Origin: JAVBOW01 sp031549495 | GTDB lineage: Bacteria > Bacteroidota > Bacteroidia > Bacteroidales > Rikenellaceae | Reading direction: 5' to 3' | DNA length: 48,214 nt | Assembly (NCBI GenBank): GCA_031549495.1 | Contig: JAVBPS010000013.1 | Coordinates: 1-48,214, forward strand | In this document: positions 1-7,986 of the stretch, in pieces | Numbering within the stretch: the stretch's first letter is position 1 | Layout: each line of letters begins with the position of its first letter | Notes under the pieces: model-generated | Told to the model about the DNA's origin: nothing | The model's input: the letters and a program-made list of their open reading frames with translations, nothing else | The model's database searches: none | Position numbers and translations under genes: made by a program

Positions 1-633
1 GACCGCCTCGCCCAGCATCATGCCGTTCTTCGTGCCGCCCAGGCTCAGGATATCCACCCCGCAATCGACCGTCAACTCCTTCATCGTGGCGCCCAGCGCC
101 GCACAGGCGTTCGCCAGGCGCGCGCCGTCCATGTGCAGGTACATGCCGTGTCGGTGGACGAGGTCGGCGATCGCCTTTATCTCTTCCCGCGTATAGATCG
201 TGCCCAATTCCGTCGCCTGCGAGATGTAGACCACCCCGGGTTGCGAATGGTGGCAGTCGCCGAAACCGTGCAATTGGGCGGCGATCCCCCCGGGGGTCAG
301 CTTGCCGTCCGGGGTCTCGACCGGCACTACGGCACATCCCGTCATCCGGGCGGGCGCGCCGCATTCATCCACATAGATATGGGCCGTCCGGGCGCACAGG
401 ATGCTGTTGAACGGCCGGGTCACGGCCTGCAACGCCACGGCGTTCGCCCCGGTCCCGTTGAACACGAAAAAGGCTTCGGCGTCCGGCCCGAAAACGTCTT
501 TCATAATTTCTTTGGCTTTCGCCGTCCACGGATCATCCCCATAACCCGGCGCATGGTTTACATTGGCCTCCAGGATCGCCTCGATGATCCGGGGGTGGAC
601 GCTGGAATTATTGTCGCTCGCGAAACTTCTCAT
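1..633 (-). CDS. ltaE: L-threonine aldolase, N-terminal part (runs off window)
   Basis: A PLP enzyme of the beta-eliminating lyase family that cleaves threonine or allo-threonine to glycine and acetaldehyde in the cytoplasm. The visible 211 codons, about 60% of the usual 340, begin MRSFASDNNSSVHP, typical of the family. They contain the cofactor-pocket motifs HMDGARLANA and, near the window edge, SLGGTKNG, whose lysine should form the Schiff base. The C-terminus lies outside the window. An in-frame ATG at 672 would add 13 residues (MFSRYYGIFNIDG) unlike the family, so 633 is preferred. The nearest upstream promoter-like signal (752-783) belongs to a decayed tRNA-Ser, so the mRNA leader probably contains that relic. 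Family assignment is firm; the exact substrate stereospecificity cannot be told from this part. Confidence 0.9.
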   Translation of the reverse strand, partial: MRSFASDNNSSVHPRIIEAILEANVNHAPGYGDDPWTAKAKEIMKDVFGPDAEAFFVFNGTGANAVALQAVTRPFNSILCARTAHIYVDECGAPARMTGCAVVPVETPDGKLTPGGIAAQLHGFGDCHHSQPGVVYISQATELGTIYTREEIKAIADLVHRHGMYLHMDGARLANACAALGATMKELTVDCGVDILSLGGTKNGMMLGEAV

Positions 634-687
634 ACCATCAATGTTAAAAATCCCATAATACCTGCTAAACATCCATTTACAGCATTT

Positions 688-745
688 CCGGAGCTTTGAG
701 GCCCAACGGTTCTCACGGCCACCGCAATCGACCGGCCATCCCTCC
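688..745 (-). pseudogene. Truncated tRNA-Ser(UGA) relic, 5' half
   Basis: Read on the minus strand this segment matches the intact tRNA-Ser at 1993-2077 from the 5' acceptor GGAGGGATGGC through the D arm (GGTCGATTGCGG), the anticodon region (TGA still readable, stem degraded) and the variable arm (CTCCGG). It then stops: the T arm and 3' acceptor strand are missing, so it cannot make a tRNA. Its promoter has the same spacing to the 5' end as in the intact gene. Seen directly in the sequence; origin by tandem duplication and decay is inference. Confidence 0.85.
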
Positions 746-751
746 GGGAGG

Positions 752-783
752 CAAAAATAGAATCTTAACTCCATTTTTGCAAA
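752..783 (-). promoter_or_regulatory. Bacteroidetes promoter of the tRNA-Ser relic, probably driving ltaE
   Basis: On the minus strand, TTTG (780-783), a 20-nt spacer, then TATTTTTG (752-759): a full TTTG/TAnnTTTG match. The -7 box lies 6 nt before the relic's first base, exactly as in the intact tRNA-Ser promoter at 2084-2115. No other match lies between here and ltaE. Confidence 0.7.
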
Positions 784-908
784 AGCTGGGCGACATCACC
801 GCAATCGTTCGATCCTTCCACCGGTTTCGGGATACCGCCGTCCGGTGGGAAACCAGCCCATCCTGACTTCCGTCGATCCCGGATGACTCGAATCAAAATG
901 TTTTTTAG

Positions 909-916
909 TAGCTTTG
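909..916 (+). promoter_or_regulatory. -7 box (TAGCTTTG) for the putative glycosyltransferase
   Basis: TAGCTTTG fits TAnnTTTG and lies 17 nt before the ATG at 934, which argues against the upstream ATG at 883. No good TTTG is seen at the -33 position. Confidence 0.4.
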
Positions 917-933
917 CGCAAAACAACCGCAGC

Positions 934-1719
934 ATGACCGGAAACATTACTTTTCAAAGCGCCTGCTATTTCCGGGATTGGGAATTCATGCTTAAAACCG
1001 GGTACCTGGATGCCCAGATATCGAGGTGTTGCGTCCCGTTTACCCACCGAACCTTGTTGATCAACAACGTCGACAATAAGAAAGAGGTGGAGTGGTACGC
1101 CCGCAAAAAAATCCGTAAAGGCGTCATCGACAGCTACCATTTCGTCGACGACCACATCGAGGCGACATTGCGCACCCTGGATATCGACCGGCAAGGCTTC
1201 CTTGGACCCGGCGGCGACGGTTATTATTATTCCACAGCCAACCTGGTGGGCATCTACCTTTGCGACACCGATTACATCCTGAAATTTACGAGCGATTCGA
1301 TCATGTGCCGCGGAGAACGGCACAACTGGGTCGAAGAGGCGTGCGCCATCCTGGAGCGGGACCGCAGGATCGTAGTGGCGAATCCGACGTGGAACAACCG
1401 CTTCCACGAGGCCCTCGCCGAATCGTTGGACGGGGCCACGGTCGGCAATTTTTACCTGGGCAGGGGTTTCTCGGATCAGTGCTACCTCGTTCGCACGGCC
1501 GATTTCAGGGCTCCCGTCTATAATTTTAACCATCCGGATTCGGCACGCTATCCGGCTTATGGCGGTGAATTGTTCGAAAAAAGGGTGGATGCGTGGATGC
1601 GGTGCAACGACCTGCTTAGGATCACCAGCATGAAGGAAAGTTACCGCCATCGAAATTTCGAGACAGGGGGCTTTAAGCGGAAGGCAAGCCTTTGGATGTA
1701 CAAATTGGGGATGTTCTGA
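934..1719 (+). CDS. Putative glycosyltransferase-like protein
   Basis: A 261-residue soluble protein with no signal peptide or membrane segment. The start MTGNITFQSACYFRDWEF resembles the first beta-strand of GT-A type transferases, where a short sequence is followed by 'YFRDWEFML'. Later segments such as INNVDNKKEVEWYA, CDTDYILKFTSDSIM (aspartates where a DxD-like site could be) and the C-terminal YGGELFEKRVDAWM look like a sugar-nucleotide-dependent enzyme. None is diagnostic, so the assignment is tentative. An in-frame ATG at 883 would give 278 residues; 934 is preferred because a -7 box overlaps the extra sequence. The gene stands alone between a tRNA relic and a dispersed inverted repeat. 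A nearby FkbM methyltransferase on the other strand gives weak support for a role in surface glycans. Confidence 0.5.
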   Translation: MTGNITFQSACYFRDWEFMLKTGYLDAQISRCCVPFTHRTLLINNVDNKKEVEWYARKKIRKGVIDSYHFVDDHIEATLRTLDIDRQGFLGPGGDGYYYSTANLVGIYLCDTDYILKFTSDSIMCRGERHNWVEEACAILERDRRIVVANPTWNNRFHEALAESLDGATVGNFYLGRGFSDQCYLVRTADFRAPVYNFNHPDSARYPAYGGELFEKRVDAWMRCNDLLRITSMKESYRHRNFETGGFKRKASLWMYKLGMF

Positions 1720-1847
1720 CGCGGAAGAGGCGGTTAGATCCCTGCGCTTTATTCTGAGCGATATTCCTGCGGCGAAGTGGAGAAATGGGGTCAATGAAAA
1801 AAGCAGGTGGAGATAATCGTCGGACTCTCCATAATCTTTCCATGTAT

Positions 1848-1920
1848 TTGTCATCCTGAACGTCAGTGAAGGATCTCAAAACGGCTGTCTGAGATCCTTC
1901 ACTGCGTTCAGGATGACAAA
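1848..1920. repeat. Dispersed palindrome, family A copy 1
   Basis: An inverted repeat beginning TTGTCATCCTGAACG and ending with its near complement CGTTCAGGATGACAAA, with a second inner stem (GGATCTC/GAGATCC). The same design recurs at 8603, 16082, 28891, 33476, 36243 and 40824. It follows the glycosyltransferase gene, where it could act as a terminator. Confidence 0.85.
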
Positions 1921-1992
1921 AGCGAAAAAAGGAAACACCCGCGTAATCCAATGATTATGCGGGTGTTTGGATTTAATTGTGATTTCACCGAG

Positions 1993-2077
1993 CGGAGGGA
2001 GAGGGATTCGAACCCCCGGAGCCTTGCAGCTCAACGGTTTTCAAGACCGCCGCAATCGACCACTCTGCCATCCCTCC
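1993..2077 (-). tRNA. tRNA-Ser (anticodon UGA)
   Basis: An 85-nt class II tRNA read on the minus strand. The acceptor stem GGAGGGA (2071-2077) pairs with TCCCTCC (1994-2000), with a G discriminator at 1993. The anticodon loop CTTGAAA gives UGA. A long variable arm GAGC...GCTC and a T loop GTTCGAA are present. No CCA is encoded. The class II variable arm and G discriminator identify serine. The spurious frame 'GGRGIRTPG' across it is a well-known artefact of tRNA-Ser. Confidence 0.97.
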
Positions 2078-2083
2078 GGGGTG

Positions 2084-2115
2084 CAAAAGTATAACCTTAA
2101 TTCTTTTTTACCAAA
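2084..2115 (-). promoter_or_regulatory. tRNA-Ser promoter
   Basis: Minus strand: TTTG (2112-2115), 20-nt spacer, TACTTTTG (2084-2091), six bases before the tRNA 5' end. A near-ideal Bacteroidetes sigma-ABfr promoter. Confidence 0.8.
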
Positions 2116-2141
2116 AAATTACCGCAGATCATCTGTAGGGA

Positions 2142-2214
2142 CTCTCTTCGGGCAAATGCCGGATCGACGAGCCGGCAGGGCCTAAAAAACAGCTCGCCGG
2201 GCATTTGCAGAGAG
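2142..2214. repeat. Inverted repeat 3' of the FkbM gene
   Basis: CTCTCT..GCAAATGCCGG pairs with CCGGGCATTTGCAGAGAG across a loop of about 30 nt. It lies just beyond the stop of the FkbM gene and may mark its transcript end, although no run of U follows the stem. Confidence 0.5.
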
Positions 2215-2217
2215 ATA

Positions 2218-3117
2218 TCATTTAAAACAACGGATCAGGCCGTGGCGCAGATACGGCGGCTTGACCCCGCCCATATCCATGAGCATATAACCGGGCACGG
2301 TTTCCACCCGGTAGCCCATCCCGCGCATCAGGGCCGAAAGCTGCTCGTGGTCCTCCTGGCGGTGGTAGGTGCAGATAGCCACGCGGATGTCGAATCCGCG
2401 CGAGGTGAGGGTTTGCGCCGCTCCCCGCAGCACGTCGGCTTCGGCGCCCTCCACGTCCAGTTTCAGGAAGACGGGGGTACCCGGCGCCAGGCCGGCGGTC
2501 ACCGAGTCGATCGTGACGGTTCCTTCGGAATCGGTGTCCGACGCATATTTGCCGATGATTTCGGTCTTCTCCTTCCACGGCTCGAAAGTCTTTTCCAATG
2601 CCTCGCGCCACTCGGGCATCGCTTCGATGAGCACGATCCGGCTGGCGCGGTCGGCGACCGTCAGCGACAGATTGCCTTCGGCCGCACCCACATCCAGCAT
2701 CACGGCTCCCGGCTGCACGTCGAAATCCGCGTCCAGGTAGCGGTGGGGCGAGGCCGGGTCCTGTTCGGCGTACAGAAGGGCGCACATTGTCTGTATCTGC
2801 CCTACGGATAAACCCTTATAGAAAAACACCTTTTTCCCGCCGTCCCCGACATAGAAAAGTCCCGAGGCCGGATCGCGCAGGACCCGGACATCGCCAGGAA
2901 GGTAGCCGTCTGCAAAATCGTACGGGAACGCAGGCAGGAATCGATGGTCCCGGCCGAGATATTCCAACACGCGTGCAATGCCGGCGTCGGGCACCCCATG
3001 CTCCTTATAATAGTCGAGCACCAAGGCGACCACCGAACGGACATACGCATAGTGCCGTTGCAGGTTGCGATGCTCCCTGCGCCGGGCGGGGCAGAACAAT
3101 TTTATAAAAATATTCAT
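2218..3117 (-). CDS. FkbM-family SAM-dependent methyltransferase
   Basis: A 299-residue protein with a Rossmann-type SAM site VMLDVGAAEGNLSL (about residues 139-152) and the family-typical FLKLDVEGAE segment (about 217-226). FkbM enzymes O-methylate sugars or polyketides. In Bacteroidetes they usually sit with surface-glycan genes. The N-terminal 100 residues are extra and carry no recognisable domain. No signal peptide is seen, so it is probably cytosolic. It begins 23 nt after the transglycosylase gene stops and is likely co-transcribed with it. The acceptor substrate is unknown. Confidence 0.85.
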   Translation of the reverse strand: MNIFIKLFCPARRREHRNLQRHYAYVRSVVALVLDYYKEHGVPDAGIARVLEYLGRDHRFLPAFPYDFADGYLPGDVRVLRDPASGLFYVGDGGKKVFFYKGLSVGQIQTMCALLYAEQDPASPHRYLDADFDVQPGAVMLDVGAAEGNLSLTVADRASRIVLIEAMPEWREALEKTFEPWKEKTEIIGKYASDTDSEGTVTIDSVTAGLAPGTPVFLKLDVEGAEADVLRGAAQTLTSRGFDIRVAICTYHRQEDHEQLSALMRGMGYRVETVPGYMLMDMGGVKPPYLRHGLIRCFK

Positions 3118-3140
3118 CTTTCAATTATAAAAAGACCGGC

Positions 3141-3866
3141 TCACCGGCTCTTGTATTTCTCGTAAAGTTTGCGGACATCCTCCGTATCGTCGAAATCGAC
3201 CGCCGGCAGGTTGCGCATCAGGCTGCGCACGGTGGCCGAGCGTTGCACGACGTAGGACGAAGGGGCGGCGAGTTTCATGCGGATCGGGTTGGGCAGCACG
3301 GCGGCCATCATGGAGCTCTCGTAGACGTTCAGCTGCGCGGCGTCCTTGCGGAAATAGGCCTCGGCGGCCGCCTCGGCGCCGTAGACGTTGGGCCCCAGCT
3401 CGACGATGTTCAGGTAGGTTTCCATGATGCGCCGCTTGCTCCACAGCGTCTCGATCAGCACGGTGTAATACGTCTCCACGCCTTTGCGGAACCAGCTTTG
3501 CGACGGGTAGCAGAAGACGTTCTTGGCCGTCTGCTGCGAGATGGTGCTCGCCCCGCGGCGGCGACGGGTGTTGCGCCGGTTGTATTCCCACGCCTTTTCG
3601 ATCGCCGTCCAGTCGAATCCCCGGTGCACCAGGAAAAAATTATCCTCCGTGGCGACGACGGCCTTCATCAGCGAGGGATTGATGTTGTCAAGCCCCCTCC
3701 ACTGTGAACGGACACGGAACGGCGTTTCCGAGGAATTTTCGAACAATTTCACCACTTTGAGCGGGGTGACGGTGACCGGAACGAAGCGCATAGCGATCAC
3801 ATAACTCACTGAAAGAGTGAGAAAAAAAATCACGGACCACAGGATGAGTCGTAAAATATACTTCAC
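3141..3866 (-). CDS. mtgA: Monofunctional biosynthetic peptidoglycan transglycosylase
   Basis: GT51 enzyme that polymerises lipid II into glycan strands on the periplasmic face of the inner membrane. Taking GTG at 3866 as start gives 241 residues: an N-terminal membrane helix (about 3-26) followed by the GT51 domain with ATEDNFFLVHRGFDW (catalytic Glu near 74), RGASTISQQ (about 105-112) and KRRIMETYLNIVELG. No transpeptidase domain follows, so it is the monofunctional type. The frame is open to a GTG at 3944, but a -7 box at 3901-3908 lies inside that extension, so the shorter start is favoured. The stop is followed closely by the FkbM gene. Confidence 0.9.
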   Translation of the reverse strand: MKYILRLILWSVIFFLTLSVSYVIAMRFVPVTVTPLKVVKLFENSSETPFRVRSQWRGLDNINPSLMKAVVATEDNFFLVHRGFDWTAIEKAWEYNRRNTRRRRGASTISQQTAKNVFCYPSQSWFRKGVETYYTVLIETLWSKRRIMETYLNIVELGPNVYGAEAAAEAYFRKDAAQLNVYESSMMAAVLPNPIRMKLAAPSSYVVQRSATVRSLMRNLPAVDFDDTEDVRKLYEKYKSR

Positions 3867-3900
3867 GATGCGTGCAAATTTTCCGAAAAACCGGTAGCGG

Positions 3901-3908
3901 CAAAAATA
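3901..3908 (-). promoter_or_regulatory. -7 box (TATTTTTG) for mtgA
   Basis: Matches TAnnTTTG on the minus strand, 35 nt before the preferred GTG start. No clear -33 TTTG at 19-21 nt spacing. Confidence 0.4.
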
Positions 3909-3981
3909 GGTACAAATCCGGTAATTTCCGACACATCGGCGCACTTTGGGGGCGGAATATGGAAATTCGGGGAAAAAACGC

Positions 3982-3989
3982 TATCTTTG
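3982..3989 (+). promoter_or_regulatory. -7 box (TATCTTTG) for the pyruvate oxidoreductase gene
   Basis: Matches TAnnTTTG and gives a leader of about 55 nt. The -33 element is poor. It is divergent from the mtgA promoter. Confidence 0.55.
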
Positions 3990-4048
3990 CCGCGCATAAT
4001 AATGCTCTGCTCACGCAACTTTCAAACAAATCATAATAAACTATTCTG

Positions 4049-7000
4049 ATGGCACAGAAAAAATTCATTACCTGTGACGGTAACTACGCGGCGGCGCACA
4101 TCGCCTATCTATTCAGCGAAGTTGCTGCCATTTACCCCATTACGCCCTCCTCGACCATGGCCGAATACGCCGACGAGTGGGCGGCCAAGGGGCGCAAGAA
4201 TATCTTCGGCGAGACGGTTCGCGTGGTGGAGATGCAGTCCGAGGCGGGTGCCGCCGGGGCCGTGCACGGTTCATTGCAGGCCGGTGCGCTCACGACCACT
4301 TTCACCGCTTCGCAGGGACTGCTGCTGATGGTGCCCAACATGTACAAGATCGCGGGCGAGCTGCTCCCCGGCGTGTTCCACGTTTCGGCGCGCGCGCTGG
4401 CCGCGCAGGCCCTCTCGATCTTCGGCGACCACCAGGACGTGATGGCCACCCGCCAGACCGGTTTCGCCATGCTCGCCACGGGCAGCGTTCAGGAAGTGAT
4501 GGACCTCGCGGGGATCGCCCACCTGGTGTCGCTCAAATCGCGCGTTCCGTTCCTGCACTTCTTCGACGGTTTCCGCACCTCGCACGAGATCCAGAAGATC
4601 GAGGTGATCGACGAGGCGGCGCTTGCCGGTATGCTGGATATGCAGGCCCTGGCCGCTTTCCGCCAGCGCGCGCTGAACCCCGAAAATCCCGTGCTGCGCG
4701 GTACCGCCCAGAACCCGGACATCTATTTCCAGAGCCGCGAGGCGTGCAACAAGTTCTACGACGCGATTCCCGACCTGGTGGCCGAGGCGATGGAGAGCAT
4801 CAGCAAGATCACCGGCCGCACCTACAAGCCCTTCACCTACTACGGTTCGGAAAAAGCCGAAAATATCGTCATCGCGATGGGTTCGGTGACCGAGACGATC
4901 AAGGAAACCATCGATTACCTCAACGCCAAGGGCGAGAACGTCGGCCTGCTGAACGTGCACCTCTACCGTCCCTTCTCGGCGAAATATTTCTTCGACGTGC
5001 TGCCCAAGAGCGTCAAGCGCATCTGCGTGCTCGACCGCACCAAGGAGCCGGGCGCGAACGGCGAGCCGCTCTACCTGGACGTGAAGGACCTGTTCTACGG
5101 AAAACCCGGCGCACCGGTCATCGTCGGCGGCCGCTATGGCCTCTCGTCGAAGGACACCACCCCGGCGCAGATCATCGCGGTTTACGAAAACCTCAAGATG
5201 AACGAGCCGAAGAACGGTTTCACGGTGGGGATCGTGGACGACGTGACGTACCTCTCGCTGCCCGTGGGCAAAGAGATCAGCCTCGCGCCGAAAGGGACTT
5301 TCGAAGCGCGCTTTATCGGCCTCGGCGCCGACGGCACGGTAGGCGCCAACAAGAATTCTATAAAGATCATCGGCGAGACGACCGATAAATATTGCCAGGC
5401 CTATTTCTCCTACGACTCGAAGAAATCGGGCGGCTACACCTCCTCGCACCTGCGTTTCGGCGACAGCGCGATCCGCTCGCCCTATCTGGTCAACACGCCC
5501 GACTTCGTGGCCTGCCACGTGCCCTCGTACCTGGGTAAATACGACCTGCTCAAAGGCTTGAAGGACGGCGGCACGTTCCTTCTGAACAGCATCTGGGACG
5601 CCGAGACCACCAAGCAGCACCTGCCCGACGCCATGAAGAAATACATGGCCGAGCATAAGATCAACTTCTACATCATCAACGCCACCGCGATGGCTGCCGA
5701 GATCGGCCTGGGTAACCGCACCAACACGATCATGCAGAGCGCCTTCTTCAAGGTAGCCAACGTGATCCCCTACGACAAGGCGGTCGAGGAGATGAAGAAA
5801 TTCATCGTCAAATCCTACGGCAACAAGGGCGAGGAGATCATCAAAATGAACAACGCCGCGGTGGACAAGGGTGGTGATGTGACCAAAGTGGAGATCCCCG
5901 CCGAATGGGCGAAGATCGAGGTGAAAGGCGCGCCCCTGAAGGACGCCCCGAAATTCATCACCGAGGTCGTCGAGCCGATCAACGGTCTGGAAGGCGACTC
6001 GCTGCCCGTGAGCGCGTTCACCGGCCGCGAGGACGGCACCTGGGAGCAGGGCACCGCCGCCTACGAAAAGCGCGGCATCGCGGTCAACGTTCCCGAGTGG
6101 CAGAGCGAAAACTGCATCCAGTGTAACCAGTGCGCCTATGTCTGCCCCCACGCGGCCATCCGTCCCTTCCTGCTGACCGACGCCGAAGCAGAAGCCGCTC
6201 CCGCAGGTACCGTGGTGCTGCAAGGTGCGGGCGCGACCAAAGAGTATAAGTTCCGCATCCAGGTGTCGACGCTCGATTGTACGGGTTGCGGCAACTGCGC
6301 CAACATCTGCCCCTCGCCCACGAAGGCCCTTCTGATGAAGCCTCTCGAATCGCAGCAGAAGGAGCAGGAGGCGCGCTGGGAATACATGCACAAAAAGGTG
6401 GGTTACAAGGACACCGTGGTCGACAAGACCAAGACCGTGAAGAACAGCCAGTTCTCGCAGCCCCTGTTCGAATTCTCGGGCGCCTGCGCCGGTTGCGGCG
6501 AAACGCCCTACATCAAGGCGATCACCCAGCTCTTCGGCGACCGCATGATGATCGCCAACGCCACGGGTTGCTCGTCGATCTACGGCGGTTCGGCCCCCTC
6601 GACCCCCTATTGCAAGAACAACAAGGGACAGGGTCCCGCCTGGGCCAACTCGCTGTTCGAGGACAACGCCGAGTTCGGGCTGGGGATGCACGTGGCTTCC
6701 GAGAAACTGCGCGACGGCCTTGCGCTGAAGATGCAGGACGCAATCGCTAATTGTCAAAAATGCTCGGCCGACCTGAAAGCCGGCATGCAGGAGTGGATCG
6801 ACGGCCGTAACGACAGCGCGAAGAGCGCCGAGGCTGCCGCGAAGATCATCCCGATGATGGAGGCCTGCGGCTGCGGCACCTGCAAGGATATTCTCGCGAT
6901 GAAACAATACCTCGTCAAACGTTCGCAATGGATCTTCGGCGGCGACGGCTGGGCCTATGACATCGGTTTCGGAGGTCTGGACCATGTGATCGCCTCGGGC

Positions 7001-7591
7001 GAGAACGTGAACATCCTGGTGATGGACACCGAGGTTTACTCGAACACCGGCGGCCAGTCGTCGAAGGCTACCCCCGTGGGTGCCGTCGCCAAGTTCGCCA
7101 CCGCGGGCAAGCGCATCCGCAAGAAAGACCTGGGCGCGATCGCCATGACCTACGGGTATGTCTATGTGGCCCAGGTCGCTATGGGGGCCAACCACAACCA
7201 GTACTTCCAGGCGATCCGCGAGGCCGAGGCTTATGACGGGCCGTCGCTGATCATCGCCTACGCGCCGTGTATCAACCACGGGATCAAGGGCGGCATGGGG
7301 ACCTCGCAGATGCAGGAGAAGAAGGCCGTCGAGTGCGGTTACTGGCAGATGTGGCGGTACAATCCCGCGCTGATCGAGCAGGGCAAGAATCCGTTCACGA
7401 TGGATTCCAAGGCGCCCGACTGGACGAAGTTCCAGGAGTTCATCGGCAGTGAGGTGCGTTACACGTCGCTTCTGAAATCGTTCCCCGCGGAGGCGAAAGA
7501 GCTCTTCTCGGCGGCCGAGGATAATGCCAAGTGGCGTTATGACAGCTACCAGCGGATGGTGGCGATGGATTATACGAAGAAGGAGGAGTAA
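4049..7591 (+). CDS. nifJ: Pyruvate:ferredoxin (flavodoxin) oxidoreductase
   Basis: A full-length 1180-residue single-chain PFOR that oxidatively decarboxylates pyruvate to acetyl-CoA and passes electrons to ferredoxin or flavodoxin, central to anaerobic fermentation. Domain order is normal: the N-terminal TPP-partner domain (YAAAHIAYLFSEVAAIYPITPSS), transketolase C-like domain, gamma domain (GADGTVGANKNSIKIIG), and two 4Fe-4S sites, CIQCNQCAYVCP near 689 and CTGCGNCANICP near 744. The TPP-binding domain follows (GACAGCGE, GGDGWAYDIGFGG near 965, YSNTGGQSSKATP). It has its own -7 box and ends at a strong terminator, so it is monocistronic. Codon use is strongly biased to GC-ending codons, as expected for an abundant protein. 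The symbol por is also used for such genes. Confidence 0.97.
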   Translation: MAQKKFITCDGNYAAAHIAYLFSEVAAIYPITPSSTMAEYADEWAAKGRKNIFGETVRVVEMQSEAGAAGAVHGSLQAGALTTTFTASQGLLLMVPNMYKIAGELLPGVFHVSARALAAQALSIFGDHQDVMATRQTGFAMLATGSVQEVMDLAGIAHLVSLKSRVPFLHFFDGFRTSHEIQKIEVIDEAALAGMLDMQALAAFRQRALNPENPVLRGTAQNPDIYFQSREACNKFYDAIPDLVAEAMESISKITGRTYKPFTYYGSEKAENIVIAMGSVTETIKETIDYLNAKGENVGLLNVHLYRPFSAKYFFDVLPKSVKRICVLDRTKEPGANGEPLYLDVKDLFYGKPGAPVIVGGRYGLSSKDTTPAQIIAVYENLKMNEPKNGFTVGIVDDVTYLSLPVGKEISLAPKGTFEARFIGLGADGTVGANKNSIKIIGETTDKYCQAYFSYDSKKSGGYTSSHLRFGDSAIRSPYLVNTPDFVACHVPSYLGKYDLLKGLKDGGTFLLNSIWDAETTKQHLPDAMKKYMAEHKINFYIINATAMAAEIGLGNRTNTIMQSAFFKVANVIPYDKAVEEMKKFIVKSYGNKGEEIIKMNNAAVDKGGDVTKVEIPAEWAKIEVKGAPLKDAPKFITEVVEPINGLEGDSLPVSAFTGREDGTWEQGTAAYEKRGIAVNVPEWQSENCIQCNQCAYVCPHAAIRPFLLTDAEAEAAPAGTVVLQGAGATKEYKFRIQVSTLDCTGCGNCANICPSPTKALLMKPLESQQKEQEARWEYMHKKVGYKDTVVDKTKTVKNSQFSQPLFEFSGACAGCGETPYIKAITQLFGDRMMIANATGCSSIYGGSAPSTPYCKNNKGQGPAWANSLFEDNAEFGLGMHVASEKLRDGLALKMQDAIANCQKCSADLKAGMQEWIDGRNDSAKSAEAAAKIIPMMEACGCGTCKDILAMKQYLVKRSQWIFGGDGWAYDIGFGGLDHVIASGENVNILVMDTEVYSNTGGQSSKATPVGAVAKFATAGKRIRKKDLGAIAMTYGYVYVAQVAMGANHNQYFQAIREAEAYDGPSLIIAYAPCINHGIKGGMGTSQMQEKKAVECGYWQMWRYNPALIEQGKNPFTMDSKAPDWTKFQEFIGSEVRYTSLLKSFPAEAKELFSAAEDNAKWRYDSYQRMVAMDYTKKEE

Positions 7592-7607
7592 TTCTTTCGA
7601 GTTCAGA

Positions 7608-7637
7608 GAAAGGGGCGGTTGATTCCGCCCCTTTTTT
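7608..7637 (+). terminator. Rho-independent terminator after nifJ
   Basis: GGGGCGG-TTGATT-CCGCCCC followed by six T residues, 17 nt after the stop codon. Confidence 0.9.
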
Positions 7638-7646
7638 GTGCCTGCA

Positions 7647-7931
7647 CGTAGGGGCACCCCCTTGCGGCAGTCGTGGTCGGAAGATTGTATTATGCTGATA
7701 TACTGTAAAAAAGACTCGCAAAACGAGTCTTTTTTTGTCATTCTGAGTGATGGGCGAAGCCCCGACGAGGAATCTCCCCCATTATTTTAAACATATAAGG
7801 TAGATTTCTCCGACCATTCCGGTCGTTCGAAATGACGTCTATGTATAAAATAGCATCGCTTTTGCGATGCTATTTTACTGCTATGTGATTGTTATTAATT
7901 TTCCGACCACGACTGCCGAAAAGGATGCCCT
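7647..7931. mobile_element. MITE-like element, copy 1
   Basis: The core 7666-7917 (252 bp) is bounded by a perfect 17-bp terminal inverted repeat, GGCAGTCGTGGTCGGAA at the left and its complement at the right. Outside it a second, imperfect arm continues (left CGTAGGGGCAC, right GGATGCCC). Inside are two perfect hairpins followed by T runs in both directions (AGACTCG/CGAGTCT and AATAGCATCGC/GCGATGCTATT) and a GTCATTCTGAG segment of the family A kind. No coding capacity. The copy at 12549-12837 is about 97% identical by eye. No transposase is seen in the window, so movement in trans is inferred. Confidence 0.8.
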
Positions 7932-7973
7932 GTTTTTTTGCCTGCGGGCGTGGGGATTTCTTCCGGAAAAGTA

Positions 7974-7981
7974 TACCTTTG
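7974..7981 (+). promoter_or_regulatory. -7 box (TACCTTTG) for the pentapeptide-repeat gene
   Basis: Fits TAnnTTTG and ends six bases before the ATG at 7987, implying a very short or absent leader. The -33 region is not convincing. Confidence 0.4.
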
Positions 7982-7986
7982 GGAAC

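Noticed and set aside
133..699. Long + strand frame opposite the threonine aldolase
   Set aside because: It is the complement of a clear PLP-enzyme gene with recognisable motifs; the + frame has none.
796..1854. 352-codon minus frame across the glycosyltransferase-like gene
   Set aside because: A shadow in high-GC DNA; it runs through the dispersed repeat and has no domain.
688..2077. tRNA-Ser direct repeats as attL/attR of a genomic island
   Set aside because: The truncated copy keeps the 5' half and promoter, not the 3' end used by tRNA-targeting integrases, and no integrase lies between.
1967..2185. Small + frame beginning near the tRNA-Ser (GGRGIRTPG)
   Set aside because: Well-known false protein produced by translating tRNA-Ser on the wrong strand.
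4271..7741. 1156-codon minus frame opposite the pyruvate oxidoreductase
   Set aside because: Caused by extreme GC3 codon bias of the real gene; His/Val/Leu-rich with no motif.
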